Virus record (IMG/VR): IMGVR_UViG_3300032313_001367
Location: 1-37,672 of that record
Source of the DNA: a virus
Reading direction: 5' to 3' (one strand)
Length of the DNA stretch: 37,672 nt
Shown here: positions 1 through 7,704 of the stretch, piece after piece
Layout: the number at the start of each line of letters is the position of its first letter
Numbering within the stretch: position 1 is the first letter of the stretch
Notes under the pieces: generated by a model
Told to the model about the DNA's origin: nothing
Databases searched by the model: none
What the model saw: only the letters and a program-made list of their open reading frames with translations
Position numbers and translations under genes: made by a program

Positions 1-399
1 GATGACGATGTAGGGTTTGACGAATCCAGCGAAGTGCTGTCTTTTAGTCATTTTGACCAAGGAGGCGACGCCGAAATATCACTGATTTTTGATCAAGAAA
101 TCATTTTAGATCAAACAGTTAAAGTTCGTACCGGTGATACATATACGCAGAGTACCTTGCAATATAGAACTCAACCGGGAGAAGCTGTGCCCAGATATTT
201 TGTGGCAGATTTTGCCACTGGACTAGAGCGTACCGCAGAAACTACATTTGATGGCGGTACCTGTATCATGCGCGAGGGCTATGTTGCTGGCAATAGCTTT
301 GCTGGTGGAACTACCTTTAGTAACAATCAAGATATTTGGATCATTCAGGAAACACTTGATAAATATATTAAATTCCCACAGATCGGAGTATTTGTATAA
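1..399 (+). CDS. C-terminal part of a phage virion-like protein (5' truncated)
   Basis: An open frame runs from the first base to a TAA at 397-399, so the gene starts outside the window and only its last 132 residues are visible. The visible part is rich in beta-prone, polar and glycine residues, with no cysteine cluster and no enzymatic motif I recognise. It ends one base before the next start codon. Its position immediately before a fibre-like gene suggests a tail, baseplate or other virion component, but this is inferred from context only. Confidence 0.6.
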   Translation, partial: DDDVGFDESSEVLSFSHFDQGGDAEISLIFDQEIILDQTVKVRTGDTYTQSTLQYRTQPGEAVPRYFVADFATGLERTAETTFDGGTCIMREGYVAGNSFAGGTTFSNNQDIWIIQETLDKYIKFPQIGVFV

Positions 400-1629
400 A
401 TGACAAGCCAAGTTAACCCAAATAATATTGACGGTACATATCCTGTAGCCGGTCAAGACAATGATAGTCAAGGTTTTAGAGACAATTTCACTAATATTCG
501 TAATAATTTTACTTTTACTAAAGCAGAAATTGAAGATCTACAAAATAAAGCGGTATTAAAAAGCGCCTTGCTGAATACTGTATTAAGTAACGATTTTGCA
601 GGCAATGCTATAGTAAATCCAGCACTTACCGGCTGGCGAGAAACATATAATAATATTGGTAGCGTAAGCGGTAGCGTTACAATCAATTTTATAAATGGTA
701 ACTTCCAAAAGATAACAATGTCAGGTGCCACAATCCTGAACTTTAGTTTTCCAATCAATACCAGCAATCAATATGCCAGTATCAAGCTATGGGTGAGTAA
801 TCCGAGCGCAGCTTATACATTAACATTTCCTAATTCACTGACGCTGGGCGATCCCGACACAGTGGCAGGATTCAGCGGTAATACTATAACATTCAGTTCT
901 GCTGATATTTCCAACACCACTGATTATTATTTTGAAATCTTTACAGTAGATGGTGGCACCACTTTAGGTATCCGAGATCTTATAAGAAATCGAGATTTTG
1001 ACGGTAACAGTATCAGTATCAGTGGAAATCTAAGTTTAACCAACGTTACCGCTAGCGGTAATGTAGTTACTACTAACGGCGTTTTCTGGGCAGGTAACGG
1101 ACTACCGTTTTCTTCCGCTGGTGGGTCAGGTGCATTTAGTACAGTAACAGCATCATCTACTATCATTGGATCTGGTAATATTGTTGCCAATGCAACTACA
1201 ACAAGCACTTCAGATACAACCGGAGCATTGGTTGTTAGAGGCGGAGTTGGTGTGGCAGGAAATGTATTTGTAAATGGTAATCTGATTATCAATAACGGCA
1301 TTATCAATCCCAATTATTTTATTGCAAATGTAGTAACAGATCAAAATCTTCGCGCAAATGTAAATTTTAATAGATTTATTGCCAATGCAAGTCCAACTGG
1401 CACAGTAGCCAATTTGTTTATTACATTACCTGATTCAGTAGAAGATGGTAGAGAACTTGATATTGTATCATTGACCCCAATCACCGGCTGCTTTATATCA
1501 AATATGACTCCAGGTGTAACTTCAGTTTATGGATTGGCTAACAATTGGTCAGCATCAGCAAGTTTAACCAATTCAGTATCAGTTAAACTGATATATAGCG
1601 CATCAGTTGCACGTTGGTTTAAAGTTTAA
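400..1629 (+). CDS. Repetitive phage structural protein, tail-fibre-like
   Basis: The 409-residue product opens with an N-P-N-N-I-D-G-T-Y-P-V-A-G-Q-D-N-D-S-Q-G-F-R-D-N-F block that I associate with structural proteins of marine T4-like phages, where it may act as an attachment domain. The body is rich in Asn, Ser, Thr, Gly and Val with repeated short beta-strand and turn patterns such as 'SGNL' and 'GNGLP', as in beta-helical or collagen-free fibres. No signal peptide or enzyme motif is visible. It follows the truncated gene directly and is followed by a strong hairpin terminator, so it probably ends a virion-gene transcript. Function as a fibre or decoration protein is inferred. Confidence 0.65.
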   Translation: MTSQVNPNNIDGTYPVAGQDNDSQGFRDNFTNIRNNFTFTKAEIEDLQNKAVLKSALLNTVLSNDFAGNAIVNPALTGWRETYNNIGSVSGSVTINFINGNFQKITMSGATILNFSFPINTSNQYASIKLWVSNPSAAYTLTFPNSLTLGDPDTVAGFSGNTITFSSADISNTTDYYFEIFTVDGGTTLGIRDLIRNRDFDGNSISISGNLSLTNVTASGNVVTTNGVFWAGNGLPFSSAGGSGAFSTVTASSTIIGSGNIVANATTTSTSDTTGALVVRGGVGVAGNVFVNGNLIINNGIINPNYFIANVVTDQNLRANVNFNRFIANASPTGTVANLFITLPDSVEDGRELDIVSLTPITGCFISNMTPGVTSVYGLANNWSASASLTNSVSVKLIYSASVARWFKV

Positions 1630-1645
1630 AAAATTTATAAAATCG

Positions 1646-1674
1646 TTGACTCCTAGCTTTGCATAGTTTATAAT
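1646..1674 (+). promoter_or_regulatory. Sigma70-like promoter for mazG
   Basis: TTGACT at 1646-1651 and a perfect TATAAT at 1669-1674 are separated by exactly 17 bp. Initiation about 7 nt downstream (near 1681) would give a leader of about 14 nt containing AGGAG at 1684-1688, six bases before the ATG at 1695. The promoter sits inside the stem-loop described in the next entry. Confidence 0.85.
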
Positions 1675-1694
1675 ATGCAAACTAGGAGTTTTTT
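1649..1694 (+). terminator. Hairpin plus T6 tract overlapping the mazG promoter and RBS
   Basis: The left arm ACTCCTAGcTTTGCAT (1649-1664) pairs with ATGCAAACTAGGAGT (1675-1689), with one bulged C and a 10-nt loop that contains the promoter -10 region. Six T residues (1689-1694) follow, the classic form of an intrinsic terminator for the upstream structural gene. The right arm contains the mazG Shine-Dalgarno sequence, so readthrough RNA would also hide that RBS. Confidence 0.8.
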
Positions 1695-2129
1695 ATGACT
1701 GTAGATTTAAATCGTTATTCTCAATTTGTAAACGCAGTAACCAGCATGCCGTCAAAAGATCTAACTACATTTATGAATAGATTAGATGAACTGGATGGTA
1801 ACTTTGACAGCGCAACCAATGCACATGGACCAGACATCAATGTTCCATTATTGCTAACGGCAGCATTGGGACTTGCAGCCGAAACAGGTGAGTTCTGCGA
1901 AATACCTAAAAAGATGTACTTCCAAGGAAAACCTTTGTCGGTAGAAAATATTTTCCATATGAAGCGTGAACTTGGGGACATCATGTGGTATTGGATCAAT
2001 GCTTGCCGTGCTCTGGGGCTAGATCCCAATGACGTCATTGAAGAAAACGTAAATAAGTTAAAAAGCCGCTATCCAGGTGGCGAATTTGATGTACATCACT
2101 CCGAAAATAGGAGAGAAGGAGATTTGTAA
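1695..2129 (+). CDS. mazG: MazG-like nucleotide pyrophosphohydrolase
   Basis: This 144-residue protein has the all-alpha MazG metal-binding pattern: E63-x2-E66-x2-E69 in an AAETGEFCEI helix, then E92-x2-D95 in RELGDIMWYW. These acidic residues bind Mg2+ and hydrolyse nucleoside triphosphates to monophosphates. A G-L-D-P-x-D-V-I-E-x-N-x-x-K-L-x-x-R-Y-P segment follows, as in phage and single-domain MazG proteins. Phage MazG is thought to alter host nucleotide pools or alarmone levels; that role is family knowledge, not visible here. AGGAG lies six bases before the ATG. Its stop codon shares a base with the next start. Confidence 0.88.
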   Translation: MTVDLNRYSQFVNAVTSMPSKDLTTFMNRLDELDGNFDSATNAHGPDINVPLLLTAALGLAAETGEFCEIPKKMYFQGKPLSVENIFHMKRELGDIMWYWINACRALGLDPNDVIEENVNKLKSRYPGGEFDVHHSENRREGDL

Positions 2130-2365
2130 TGCACCCATTGGTTTCAGATTTATCAGGATTGTCAACTGAAGAATTGCACAAAAAATACAACGAGCTAATG
2201 CAAAAGTACAATCAAGCTCATCGATTTGGTCCAGCCAGCATACTACCACAAATGAAAATGATACTAGAAAATTTTCGTTATGAAATGGATGCCCGTAATA
2301 GAAAAATTATGGCAGAAATGGAAGAAAAGAGCGACAAGTTTAAAGGTATAATTGATATCAAATGA
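2129..2365 (+). CDS. Small conserved phage protein, helical
   Basis: A 78-residue charged protein, mostly predicted helix, with an N-terminal L-S-x-L-S-T-E-E-L pattern and a long Met/Glu/Lys-rich C-terminal helix. I do not recognise a domain. It starts at the last base of the mazG stop region (TAATG) and ends four bases into the next gene, so it is probably translated coupled to mazG. Confidence 0.6.
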   Translation: MHPLVSDLSGLSTEELHKKYNELMQKYNQAHRFGPASILPQMKMILENFRYEMDARNRKIMAEMEEKSDKFKGIIDIK

Positions 2366-2880
2366 AGTACGATAAGTTTGGTCAAGCATATACGATCACC
2401 AATCAACTTTGCGAAATATTATATCAACAGCCCGACGTTGACATTGGTAAATTTTTTGTAGAAGATTGGGATCAGTACAACAGCGCAGTTCGTAGCACTT
2501 ATGCCGATCTTCCATTAGTTGGAGAATATCACCCTTGTCCGCCTGATTACAATGTTGATGTGTTTCATCAAACTCAACAAAGTTTGTGGCACATGCCCGA
2601 AGAATATTTGAGTTTAGATATTGCACAGTGGGTATTGGATCAATGCAAAACACAAGAAGAATTACAACGTGTGGGCCAAGAACTACTGTTGTACCAAGAA
2701 AGAAATTTATTTGACTTACTACGACAATTAAAATACGTAGTGGATACATGGCGTACCAATAATATTGTTTGGGGTGTAGGCCGTGGATCAAGCGTGGCGA
2801 GTTATGTGCTATACTTGATCGGAGTTCATCGAATTAACAGTATGTATTATGATTTAGACATTGAAGAATTTCTACGATAA
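2362..2880 (+). CDS. DnaE-like (family C polymerase alpha subunit) palm fragment, 172 aa
   Basis: The last 37 residues (136-172: V-W-G-V-G-R-G-S-S-V-A-S-Y ... Y-D-L-D-I-E-E-F-L-R) match the GRGS region at the start of the palm of bacterial DnaE/PolC, where the pattern is G-P-G-R-G-S-x-x-G-S-L-V-x-Y ... Y-D-L-x-F-E-R-F-L. In the polymerase this segment contacts the incoming nucleotide. The protein ends just after it, so the catalytic aspartates (P-D-x-D-x-D), fingers and thumb are absent, as is a PHP domain. It cannot be an active polymerase alone. The start ATGA overlaps the previous stop. A real family B polymerase lies at 28069, so this is an accessory or repurposed fragment. Confidence 0.7.
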   Translation: MKYDKFGQAYTITNQLCEILYQQPDVDIGKFFVEDWDQYNSAVRSTYADLPLVGEYHPCPPDYNVDVFHQTQQSLWHMPEEYLSLDIAQWVLDQCKTQEELQRVGQELLLYQERNLFDLLRQLKYVVDTWRTNNIVWGVGRGSSVASYVLYLIGVHRINSMYYDLDIEEFLR

Positions 2881-2883
2881 ATA
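2876..2883 (+). promoter_or_regulatory. T4-type late promoter GATAAATA
   Basis: GATAAATA closely matches the T4 late consensus TATAAATA. It overlaps the TAA stop codon (2878-2880) of the preceding gene and lies 21 nt before the ATG at 2905, which has its own AAGGAGA Shine-Dalgarno. Confidence 0.65.
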
Positions 2884-2904
2884 CCTGCACAAGGAGATCT
2901 ATAA

Positions 2905-3312
2905 ATGAGCAAAAGAGTTTACGCAACTGCAAATGGTAAAAGAATTAATATCGACGCCATTGTTGCACAAAATGAAGAATCAATTGCAGTAGGCAATATG
3001 AGGGTAAATGCCCGAGGTGATGAATTAGGTCCAGGTGGCAGAATTGAAAGAACCAGAGACAAGATCATGGCCGATTACTACAAATTAAATACTCCGGTGG
3101 CCACAGATCGTGTGCCTGTTCCTAGAGAAGCGCCAAAGAAAGATTTAGTCGACGACTGGGTCGAGCCTGCTGTGGTCAAGGAAGAAATAGAAAACAACAC
3201 CGACGACTCAATAGCTGTTAAACCATTGCGCGGCAGCCTAGCTAACTCAGTGGCAAAAACTCAACTACCAAAAGAAGAAGAGCCTAAAAAAACAGGCCCA
3301 TTAAGAATATAA
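2905..3312 (+). CDS. Hypothetical phage protein, Lys/Glu/Pro-rich C-terminus
   Basis: A 135-residue protein whose N-terminal half carries a conserved-looking block (M-R-V-N-A-R-G-D-E-L-G-P-G-G with a following T-R-D-K-I-M). The C-terminal half is low-complexity and charged with several prolines, so probably disordered. AAGGAGA precedes the ATG and a late-promoter octamer lies 21 nt upstream, suggesting a late, possibly virion-associated product. No enzymatic motif is seen and the function is unknown. Confidence 0.6.
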   Translation: MSKRVYATANGKRINIDAIVAQNEESIAVGNMRVNARGDELGPGGRIERTRDKIMADYYKLNTPVATDRVPVPREAPKKDLVDDWVEPAVVKEEIENNTDDSIAVKPLRGSLANSVAKTQLPKEEEPKKTGPLRI

Positions 3313-3323
3313 GAGAGGTATAA

Positions 3324-3746
3324 ATGGCAGTTACTAATCCGTTTGATCAAAAACGTGGATATCAATTTGGTATAGAAATAGAAGGCGAAATTAAACCATT
3401 GCGTGACAGTGTGATTGTCACTGACATGGACTTCAATGATCGCAAGTTGGCTAGTGGAATACTATTACTTGGCGATGATGGAAAGACGGATGGTATCCGT
3501 CCACGCTGGGCACGAGTATATGCTATAGGACCCGAACAGCAAGATGTCAGTGTAGGGCAATGGGTGCTCGTCGAGCACGGCCGATGGAGTCGAGGTCTCA
3601 AGATCGTTCAGGACGGAGAGGAAATTGTCATTCGTCGTGCAGATCCTCAAGCAATTATTTTCGCATCACAAGATAAACCAGATAACATAGATACACTTTC
3701 AACCGCAGTACACGCAGAACGCAAATCAAGAGAACAATACGAATGA
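3324..3746 (+). CDS. GroES-like co-chaperonin (T4 gp31-type)
   Basis: The 140-residue product follows the Cpn10 pattern: I-K-P-L-R-D-S-V-I-V near residue 22, a mobile-loop region S-G-I-L-L-L-G-D-D-G-K, W-A-R-V-Y-A-I-G-P-E, V-G-Q-W-V-L-V-E-H-G-R-W-S, and a closing I-R-R-A-D-P-Q-A-I-I. GroES caps the GroEL cage; T4 gp31 and RB49 CocO replace it so GroEL can fold the major capsid protein. That role is likely here but inferred. The protein is longer than GroES (97 aa) because of N- and C-terminal extensions. GAGAGG precedes the ATG, and the gene overlaps the next by four bases. Confidence 0.75.
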   Translation: MAVTNPFDQKRGYQFGIEIEGEIKPLRDSVIVTDMDFNDRKLASGILLLGDDGKTDGIRPRWARVYAIGPEQQDVSVGQWVLVEHGRWSRGLKIVQDGEEIVIRRADPQAIIFASQDKPDNIDTLSTAVHAERKSREQYE

Positions 3747-4543
3747 TAACAACATTACCTTTTAGAACAGGTCACCAGCTTGACCTGAGTGAATACGGCT
3801 GGCCCGAACAAAGTTGTTACTGGTTTGAAATGGATCACAAATTTGAACGAGTGCCCGACTTTAAAACTATTTTTGACTATTACATTGTAAAAAATCACTG
3901 GAGCCAATGGATCAAGCCCGGAATGACTTGCATTGACATTGGTGGTCATTCGGGTGATACTGCTATTCCAATGATGACTCAATGTCGTTCGACTGTGTTG
4001 ACTGTGGAGCCTAATCCTGTTATACTACCTTACTTAAAATTTAACTGTGGTGTTAACACTCACTTGGGTCGTTTTGTTATCGCAAGTGAAGCAGTTACTA
4101 ATAAAAATGCCGATGGACTTACATTCAAGGATCATCAAAATGCGATGTGTAACGGTGGACTAGTTGGTGAAACTTGGGATGCCGAAACCGTTACCAGAAT
4201 GCAGGGTATAAGCGGAGAGAGTATTACGGTAAGCGGTATGACATTAGAAACAATGTTAGACAAGTATCTAACTCCCGAGGAAATCGCAAAGATTGGATTT
4301 ATTAAAACTGATACCGAAGGACATGATATAGAAATCATTCGCAATATTAAAGATATTCTAGTAAAATATAAACCTGTGCTATTTACTGAGTGGTTTGCCC
4401 AATATAGTGCAGCAGACACAGCAGAACTATTTCGAGTAATTAACGAAGCAGGATATGTAGCATTCAACCCTGAAACAATGGAACTAGCAGACCCTAGTCG
4501 TCGCAGTGAGGACTTAGTTTGCTTACATCAAGATAATCTATGA
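3743..4543 (+). CDS. FkbM-family SAM-dependent methyltransferase
   Basis: This 266-residue protein carries the Rossmann methyltransferase motif I as C-I-D-I-G-G-H-S-G-D-T near residue 65, an acidic ribose-binding loop V-E-P-N-P near residue 90, and the FkbM signature I-K-T-D-T-E-G-H-D near residue 190. FkbM enzymes O-methylate sugars or polyketides; the substrate here is unknown. Glycan-related genes elsewhere in the window make a glycan target plausible. It starts and ends in ATGA overlaps between the GroES-like and clamp-loader genes. Confidence 0.82.
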   Translation: MITTLPFRTGHQLDLSEYGWPEQSCYWFEMDHKFERVPDFKTIFDYYIVKNHWSQWIKPGMTCIDIGGHSGDTAIPMMTQCRSTVLTVEPNPVILPYLKFNCGVNTHLGRFVIASEAVTNKNADGLTFKDHQNAMCNGGLVGETWDAETVTRMQGISGESITVSGMTLETMLDKYLTPEEIAKIGFIKTDTEGHDIEIIRNIKDILVKYKPVLFTEWFAQYSAADTAELFRVINEAGYVAFNPETMELADPSRRSEDLVCLHQDNL

Positions 4544-5463
4544 AACAACTTTGGACTGAAAAATATCGCCCATCAACAATAGACGGGTATGTGTTTACTG
4601 ATCCCGCACAACGGGAACAAATTGAATACTTTGTTAAAGAAAAAAGTGTTCCACATTTGTTACTAACTGGCCCGGCTGGTACAGGTAAAACTACTTTGGC
4701 TAAAATACTTGTTAACGAGTTAGATATTGACTCATATGATTTTCTGCAAGTTAATGCAAGTCGTGACAACGGAGTTGACTTCCTTAAAACCAAGATCGAA
4801 GGCTTTGTTAGCACATTACCGTTTGGTGATCTTAAAATTGTTTTATTAGACGAAGCTGACTATTTGAGCCACAATGCTCAGGCTATTCTACGTGGCTTAA
4901 TGGAAACGTATCAAAGTCAAGCAAGATTTATTTTAACAGCCAATCTAGCACATAAAATTATAAATCCTCTTAAGAGTCGTTGTACTCAAGTTGTTATTGA
5001 TAAAACAGATCAAACAGAGTTTACTGCCAGGTCTGCTACTGTATTGGTAACTGAGGGAGTGGAGTTTGATCTTGACACTTTGGACAGTTATGTCAAGGCA
5101 ACATATCCTGACTTGCGTAGCTGTTTAAAACTTCTACAGAGTAACAGTGTAAGCGGTACATTAACTATTTCCAAGAATGGCGGAGATGCTAGTACTACTG
5201 ATTATAAATTAGCAGCAATAGAATTATTTAAAAAAGGTGATGTTCGCGGTGCTCGTACACTACTATGTACCCATGCCACTGCCGACGATATGGAAGAAAT
5301 CTTTACCTGGATGCATAGAAATTTAGATCTTTGGTCCAGTACTCTTGAAGGTCAAGACGAAGCCATTAAAATTATACGCAAAGGTGCAGCGACCCATTCA
5401 TTGGTTGCAGACTTTGAAATCAATCTTTCAGCAACATTAGTAGAACTTAGTCAAATATCATGA
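4540..5463 (+). CDS. 44: Clamp-loader ATPase subunit (T4 gp44-like)
   Basis: A 307-residue AAA+ protein, close to T4 gp44 (319 aa). It opens with W-T-E-K-Y-R-P, the usual start of RFC/gp44 subunits. It has Walker A G-P-A-G-T-G-K-T at 44-51, Walker B L-L-D-E-A-D-Y-L near 102-109, sensor 1 T-A-N, and the S-R-C arginine-finger motif that acts across subunits. It loads the sliding clamp (31742-32464) onto primer-template DNA. No small subunit like gp62 is recognisable next to it. ATGA overlaps join it to both neighbours. Confidence 0.92.
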   Translation: MKQLWTEKYRPSTIDGYVFTDPAQREQIEYFVKEKSVPHLLLTGPAGTGKTTLAKILVNELDIDSYDFLQVNASRDNGVDFLKTKIEGFVSTLPFGDLKIVLLDEADYLSHNAQAILRGLMETYQSQARFILTANLAHKIINPLKSRCTQVVIDKTDQTEFTARSATVLVTEGVEFDLDTLDSYVKATYPDLRSCLKLLQSNSVSGTLTISKNGGDASTTDYKLAAIELFKKGDVRGARTLLCTHATADDMEEIFTWMHRNLDLWSSTLEGQDEAIKIIRKGAATHSLVADFEINLSATLVELSQIS

Positions 5464-5834
5464 GAAAACGATCAATTTATCTATTAGCAAATTATGTAAC
5501 ACGCCCTAAGGATCCAAAAAAAACACACATACCCGGATACATGAAGGATCCCGCCAATCATCAATACGACGAGCAAGTTTCTATTGTAACTGGATTAAGA
5601 CCAAAAGATCATAACTGTAAAGTTATCCTTAATTTGTCAGAGAAAAAAGTCGAACGCAATGGATTTAATAGCGGCAAATCATTTGACGAACTGTTCAAGT
5701 ATTTTTTCAAAGGATATCACAAGTATGTTACAGAAGTGATGGCTAAATTAGATCCAGAATATTTTAATCAAATGCTCAACGAATTGCAAGCAGAAATTGA
5801 CGACGAAAAGCATGAAGAAGTTCCGGCACTGTGA
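5460..5834 (+). CDS. Conserved hypothetical protein downstream of the clamp loader
   Basis: A 124-residue protein starting M-R-K-R-S-I-Y-L-L-A-N-Y-V-T-R-P with a short T-H-I-P-G-Y-M-K-D-P block, then a helical C-terminal half ending acidic. The position right after gp44 is where T4 has gp62, but length and sequence show none of the gp62 features I know, so I do not assign it. ATGA overlap upstream; its last 23 bases overlap the following cupin gene in another frame. Confidence 0.65.
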   Translation: MRKRSIYLLANYVTRPKDPKKTHIPGYMKDPANHQYDEQVSIVTGLRPKDHNCKVILNLSEKKVERNGFNSGKSFDELFKYFFKGYHKYVTEVMAKLDPEYFNQMLNELQAEIDDEKHEEVPAL

Positions 5835-6135
5835 AACAGGTGATCGCGGCTGGTTCATTGGAGACTTTGAGCAAGCCGTGGTGCGAACCAAAGACTTCGA
5901 AGTATGCTGGCAAGGCAATCCTGCAGGCGCCAAAGATACTCCGCATTTGCACAAAATAATCACCGAAGTGCAGTTAGTTACAAAAGGTCGTGTAATAATA
6001 AACGGAGTGGAGTTCGGCCCCGGAGACATATATGTGAGTGAACCTGGTGAAGAATATCGTGCTGAATACATTGAAGATACCCAAGTGGTAGCAATCAAGT
6101 TTCCTAGTGTACCCGGCGATAAATACTACATATGA
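5812..6135 (+). CDS. Small single-domain cupin protein
   Basis: The 107-residue product has the cupin barrel layout: P-H-L-H-K-I-I-T-E-V-Q-L-V-T-K-G-R-V-I-I-N-G covers motif 1 (two His and one Glu as metal ligands), and F-G-P-G-D-I-Y-V-S-E-P-G-E opens motif 2. The usual motif-2 His is not obvious. The ATG at 5812 is preferred to the in-frame TTG at 5797; neither has a good Shine-Dalgarno. Substrate cannot be inferred; sugar isomerisation or metal-dependent small-molecule binding are common for such cupins. Confidence 0.65.
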   Translation: MKKFRHCETGDRGWFIGDFEQAVVRTKDFEVCWQGNPAGAKDTPHLHKIITEVQLVTKGRVIINGVEFGPGDIYVSEPGEEYRAEYIEDTQVVAIKFPSVPGDKYYI

Positions 6136-6368
6136 ACAATATTTTCAAGGCAATGAAAGTGAAGAAGAAACGGGCAGTAAATCCTGATGCTCCTCCCCGC
6201 CCCAATCTCATGACTCATGATGTAAAAATTAGAGATCAACAAAACATAATGTCGCTGATGCAATCAGAAATCTATCAGCTAAAAGATACTGTAAGAAGTT
6301 TACAAAACAAGCTCAATAATCAAACTGCCTATTTACAAGCAGTTCATTCAAAACTTAAAAATCGATGA
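6132..6368 (+). CDS. Small coiled-coil hypothetical protein
   Basis: A 78-residue protein with a basic, proline-containing N-terminus (K-V-K-K-K-R-A-V-N-P) and a C-terminal heptad-like helix from about residue 33 (I-M-S-L-M-Q-S-E-I-Y-Q-L-K-D-T-V). It probably oligomerises. It begins in an ATGA overlap with the cupin gene and ends in one with the nucleotidase gene. No known family recognised. Confidence 0.6.
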   Translation: MNNIFKAMKVKKKRAVNPDAPPRPNLMTHDVKIRDQQNIMSLMQSEIYQLKDTVRSLQNKLNNQTAYLQAVHSKLKNR

Positions 6369-6847
6369 CAACACTTTATTTGGACATGGACGGAGTCGTA
6401 GCCGACTTCGACGAGTATGCCGCACGTACTTTAGGCGTTCCGCCAAGTGCAGGAATTTATCCTGACGAAGTTTGGTACAAATTAGCCAACAATCAAAGAC
6501 TATATAGAGACTTGATTAAAACTCCGTATGCCGATCAATTGGTAGACGAGTGTATAGATCTTGCAGCAACAAAAGAGTACGACTTGTTGTTTTTAACAGC
6601 GGTACCCAAAGGTAACGATGTCAAGTGGGCATTTTATGATAAAGTCCTATGGGCACAGAATTATTTCCCAGGTATTCCGGTTCATTTTGGGCCTTTCAGT
6701 AAAAACAAATGGCAACATTGTCAGCCCGGTGACATCTTAATTGACGATAGACTCAGCAATATTGAAGAATGGAAAGTAGCGGGTGGCATCGCAATACATC
6801 ATACCAATATTGAAGCCACCCTGTACCAATTGTCTCGACTGTATTAA
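6365..6847 (+). CDS. HAD-superfamily 5'(3')-deoxyribonucleotidase-like phosphatase
   Basis: A 160-residue protein with HAD motif I D7-M-D9-G-V-V-A-D, motif II in L-F-L-T-A-V-P, a Lys in S-K-N-K-W-Q-H, and motif III/IV D-I-L-I-D-D-R-L-S-N-I-E-E-W. This matches NT5C-type nucleotidases, which remove phosphate from deoxynucleoside monophosphates. With MazG it would reshape nucleotide pools. The ATGA start overlaps the previous gene. Its last four bases overlap the convergent phoH gene end. Confidence 0.78.
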   Translation: MTTLYLDMDGVVADFDEYAARTLGVPPSAGIYPDEVWYKLANNQRLYRDLIKTPYADQLVDECIDLAATKEYDLLFLTAVPKGNDVKWAFYDKVLWAQNYFPGIPVHFGPFSKNKWQHCQPGDILIDDRLSNIEEWKVAGGIAIHHTNIEATLYQLSRLY

Positions 6848-7596
6848 TCCTCCCCGTACAATTTAAGAACTTCTGCCACAGCCGGATGTCTACGAACATC
6901 CTTGACGGCAAATTCCACACCAGCAATGTATTGGCTGTTTTCAAAGTCGGCCATGAGCCGCTGAAAGTCTAGCAATCCGTTGTCCTTGGCCTTACGGTCG
7001 GCCTGCTGTGTGTCACCTGTTACAACCATCTTGGAGTTTTCGCCTAGGCGAGTAAGCAGCATCTTCATCTGACTTGGTGTCGCGTTTTGCATTTCGTCTG
7101 CAATAATCCACGAGTTTTTAAATGTCCGCCCTCGCATGTATGCTAGTGGAGCTATCTCAATATATTTTTCTTCTAGCAAACGTGCTACTTCCTGTGGTTT
7201 GTAATACTCTTCTATGATATCAAAGATGGGTCTAGTCCATGGTTCCATCTTTTGATTTAATGTGCCTGGTAAAAAGCCATGTTGTTCGTCGTCAACACCT
7301 ACTGCAGGCCGTGTAATAACAATCTTGGAGCATTCGCCGGCTCTAAATGCTTTTAATGCGGCCAACACAGCCAGCATAGTTTTACCTGTACCAGCCGGGC
7401 CGGTAGCAAAAACTATTAAGCGTTGTGGGTTTTCTAATAGATCTATGTATGCTTCTTGGTTACGACTCTTAGGGATTAATGCAATATTTTTTCGTTGTTT
7501 TTGATAGGAATCAATATTTACTACAGATAATTGTGCTGCTTCGCTTCTACGGCGTTTGCTCAAGACTGCCTCCTTTAAAAGTGGTGGATTTGTCAT
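6844..7596 (-). CDS. phoH: PhoH-family P-loop ATPase
   Basis: The 250-residue leftward product has Walker A G-P-A-G-T-G-K-T at 66-73, then I-T-R-P-A-V, Walker B region I-I-A-D-E-M-Q-N-A-T-P-S-Q-M-K, and V-V-T-G-D-x-x-Q, the standard PhoH core of RNA-helicase-like ATPases. phoH is widespread in marine phages; its phage role is not established. GAGGAG lies about eight bases before the ATG, supporting the start. It is one of two leftward genes in the window and converges on the nucleotidase gene with a 4-bp overlap. Confidence 0.92.
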   Translation of the reverse strand: MTNPPLLKEAVLSKRRRSEAAQLSVVNIDSYQKQRKNIALIPKSRNQEAYIDLLENPQRLIVFATGPAGTGKTMLAVLAALKAFRAGECSKIVITRPAVGVDDEQHGFLPGTLNQKMEPWTRPIFDIIEEYYKPQEVARLLEEKYIEIAPLAYMRGRTFKNSWIIADEMQNATPSQMKMLLTRLGENSKMVVTGDTQQADRKAKDNGLLDFQRLMADFENSQYIAGVEFAVKDVRRHPAVAEVLKLYGED

Positions 7597-7704
7597 TGCC
7601 CGAGCTCCTCTAATGGGCTTGGCATCTTCTTTATCAAGTCCACGTAGATATTTAAGGTATTAGATTTTTGTCTTAAACTGTGTGTTTATCTTTTAAAGAT
7701 CAGG

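Noticed and set aside
927-1313. Leftward 128-codon frame inside the fibre-like gene
   Set aside because: Repetitive Val/Pro/Leu composition comes from the antisense of Asn/Gly/Thr-rich codons; no regulatory signals.
5460-5834. Naming this gene gp62 from its position after gp44
   Set aside because: The sequence shows none of the gp62 features known to me, so position alone is not enough.
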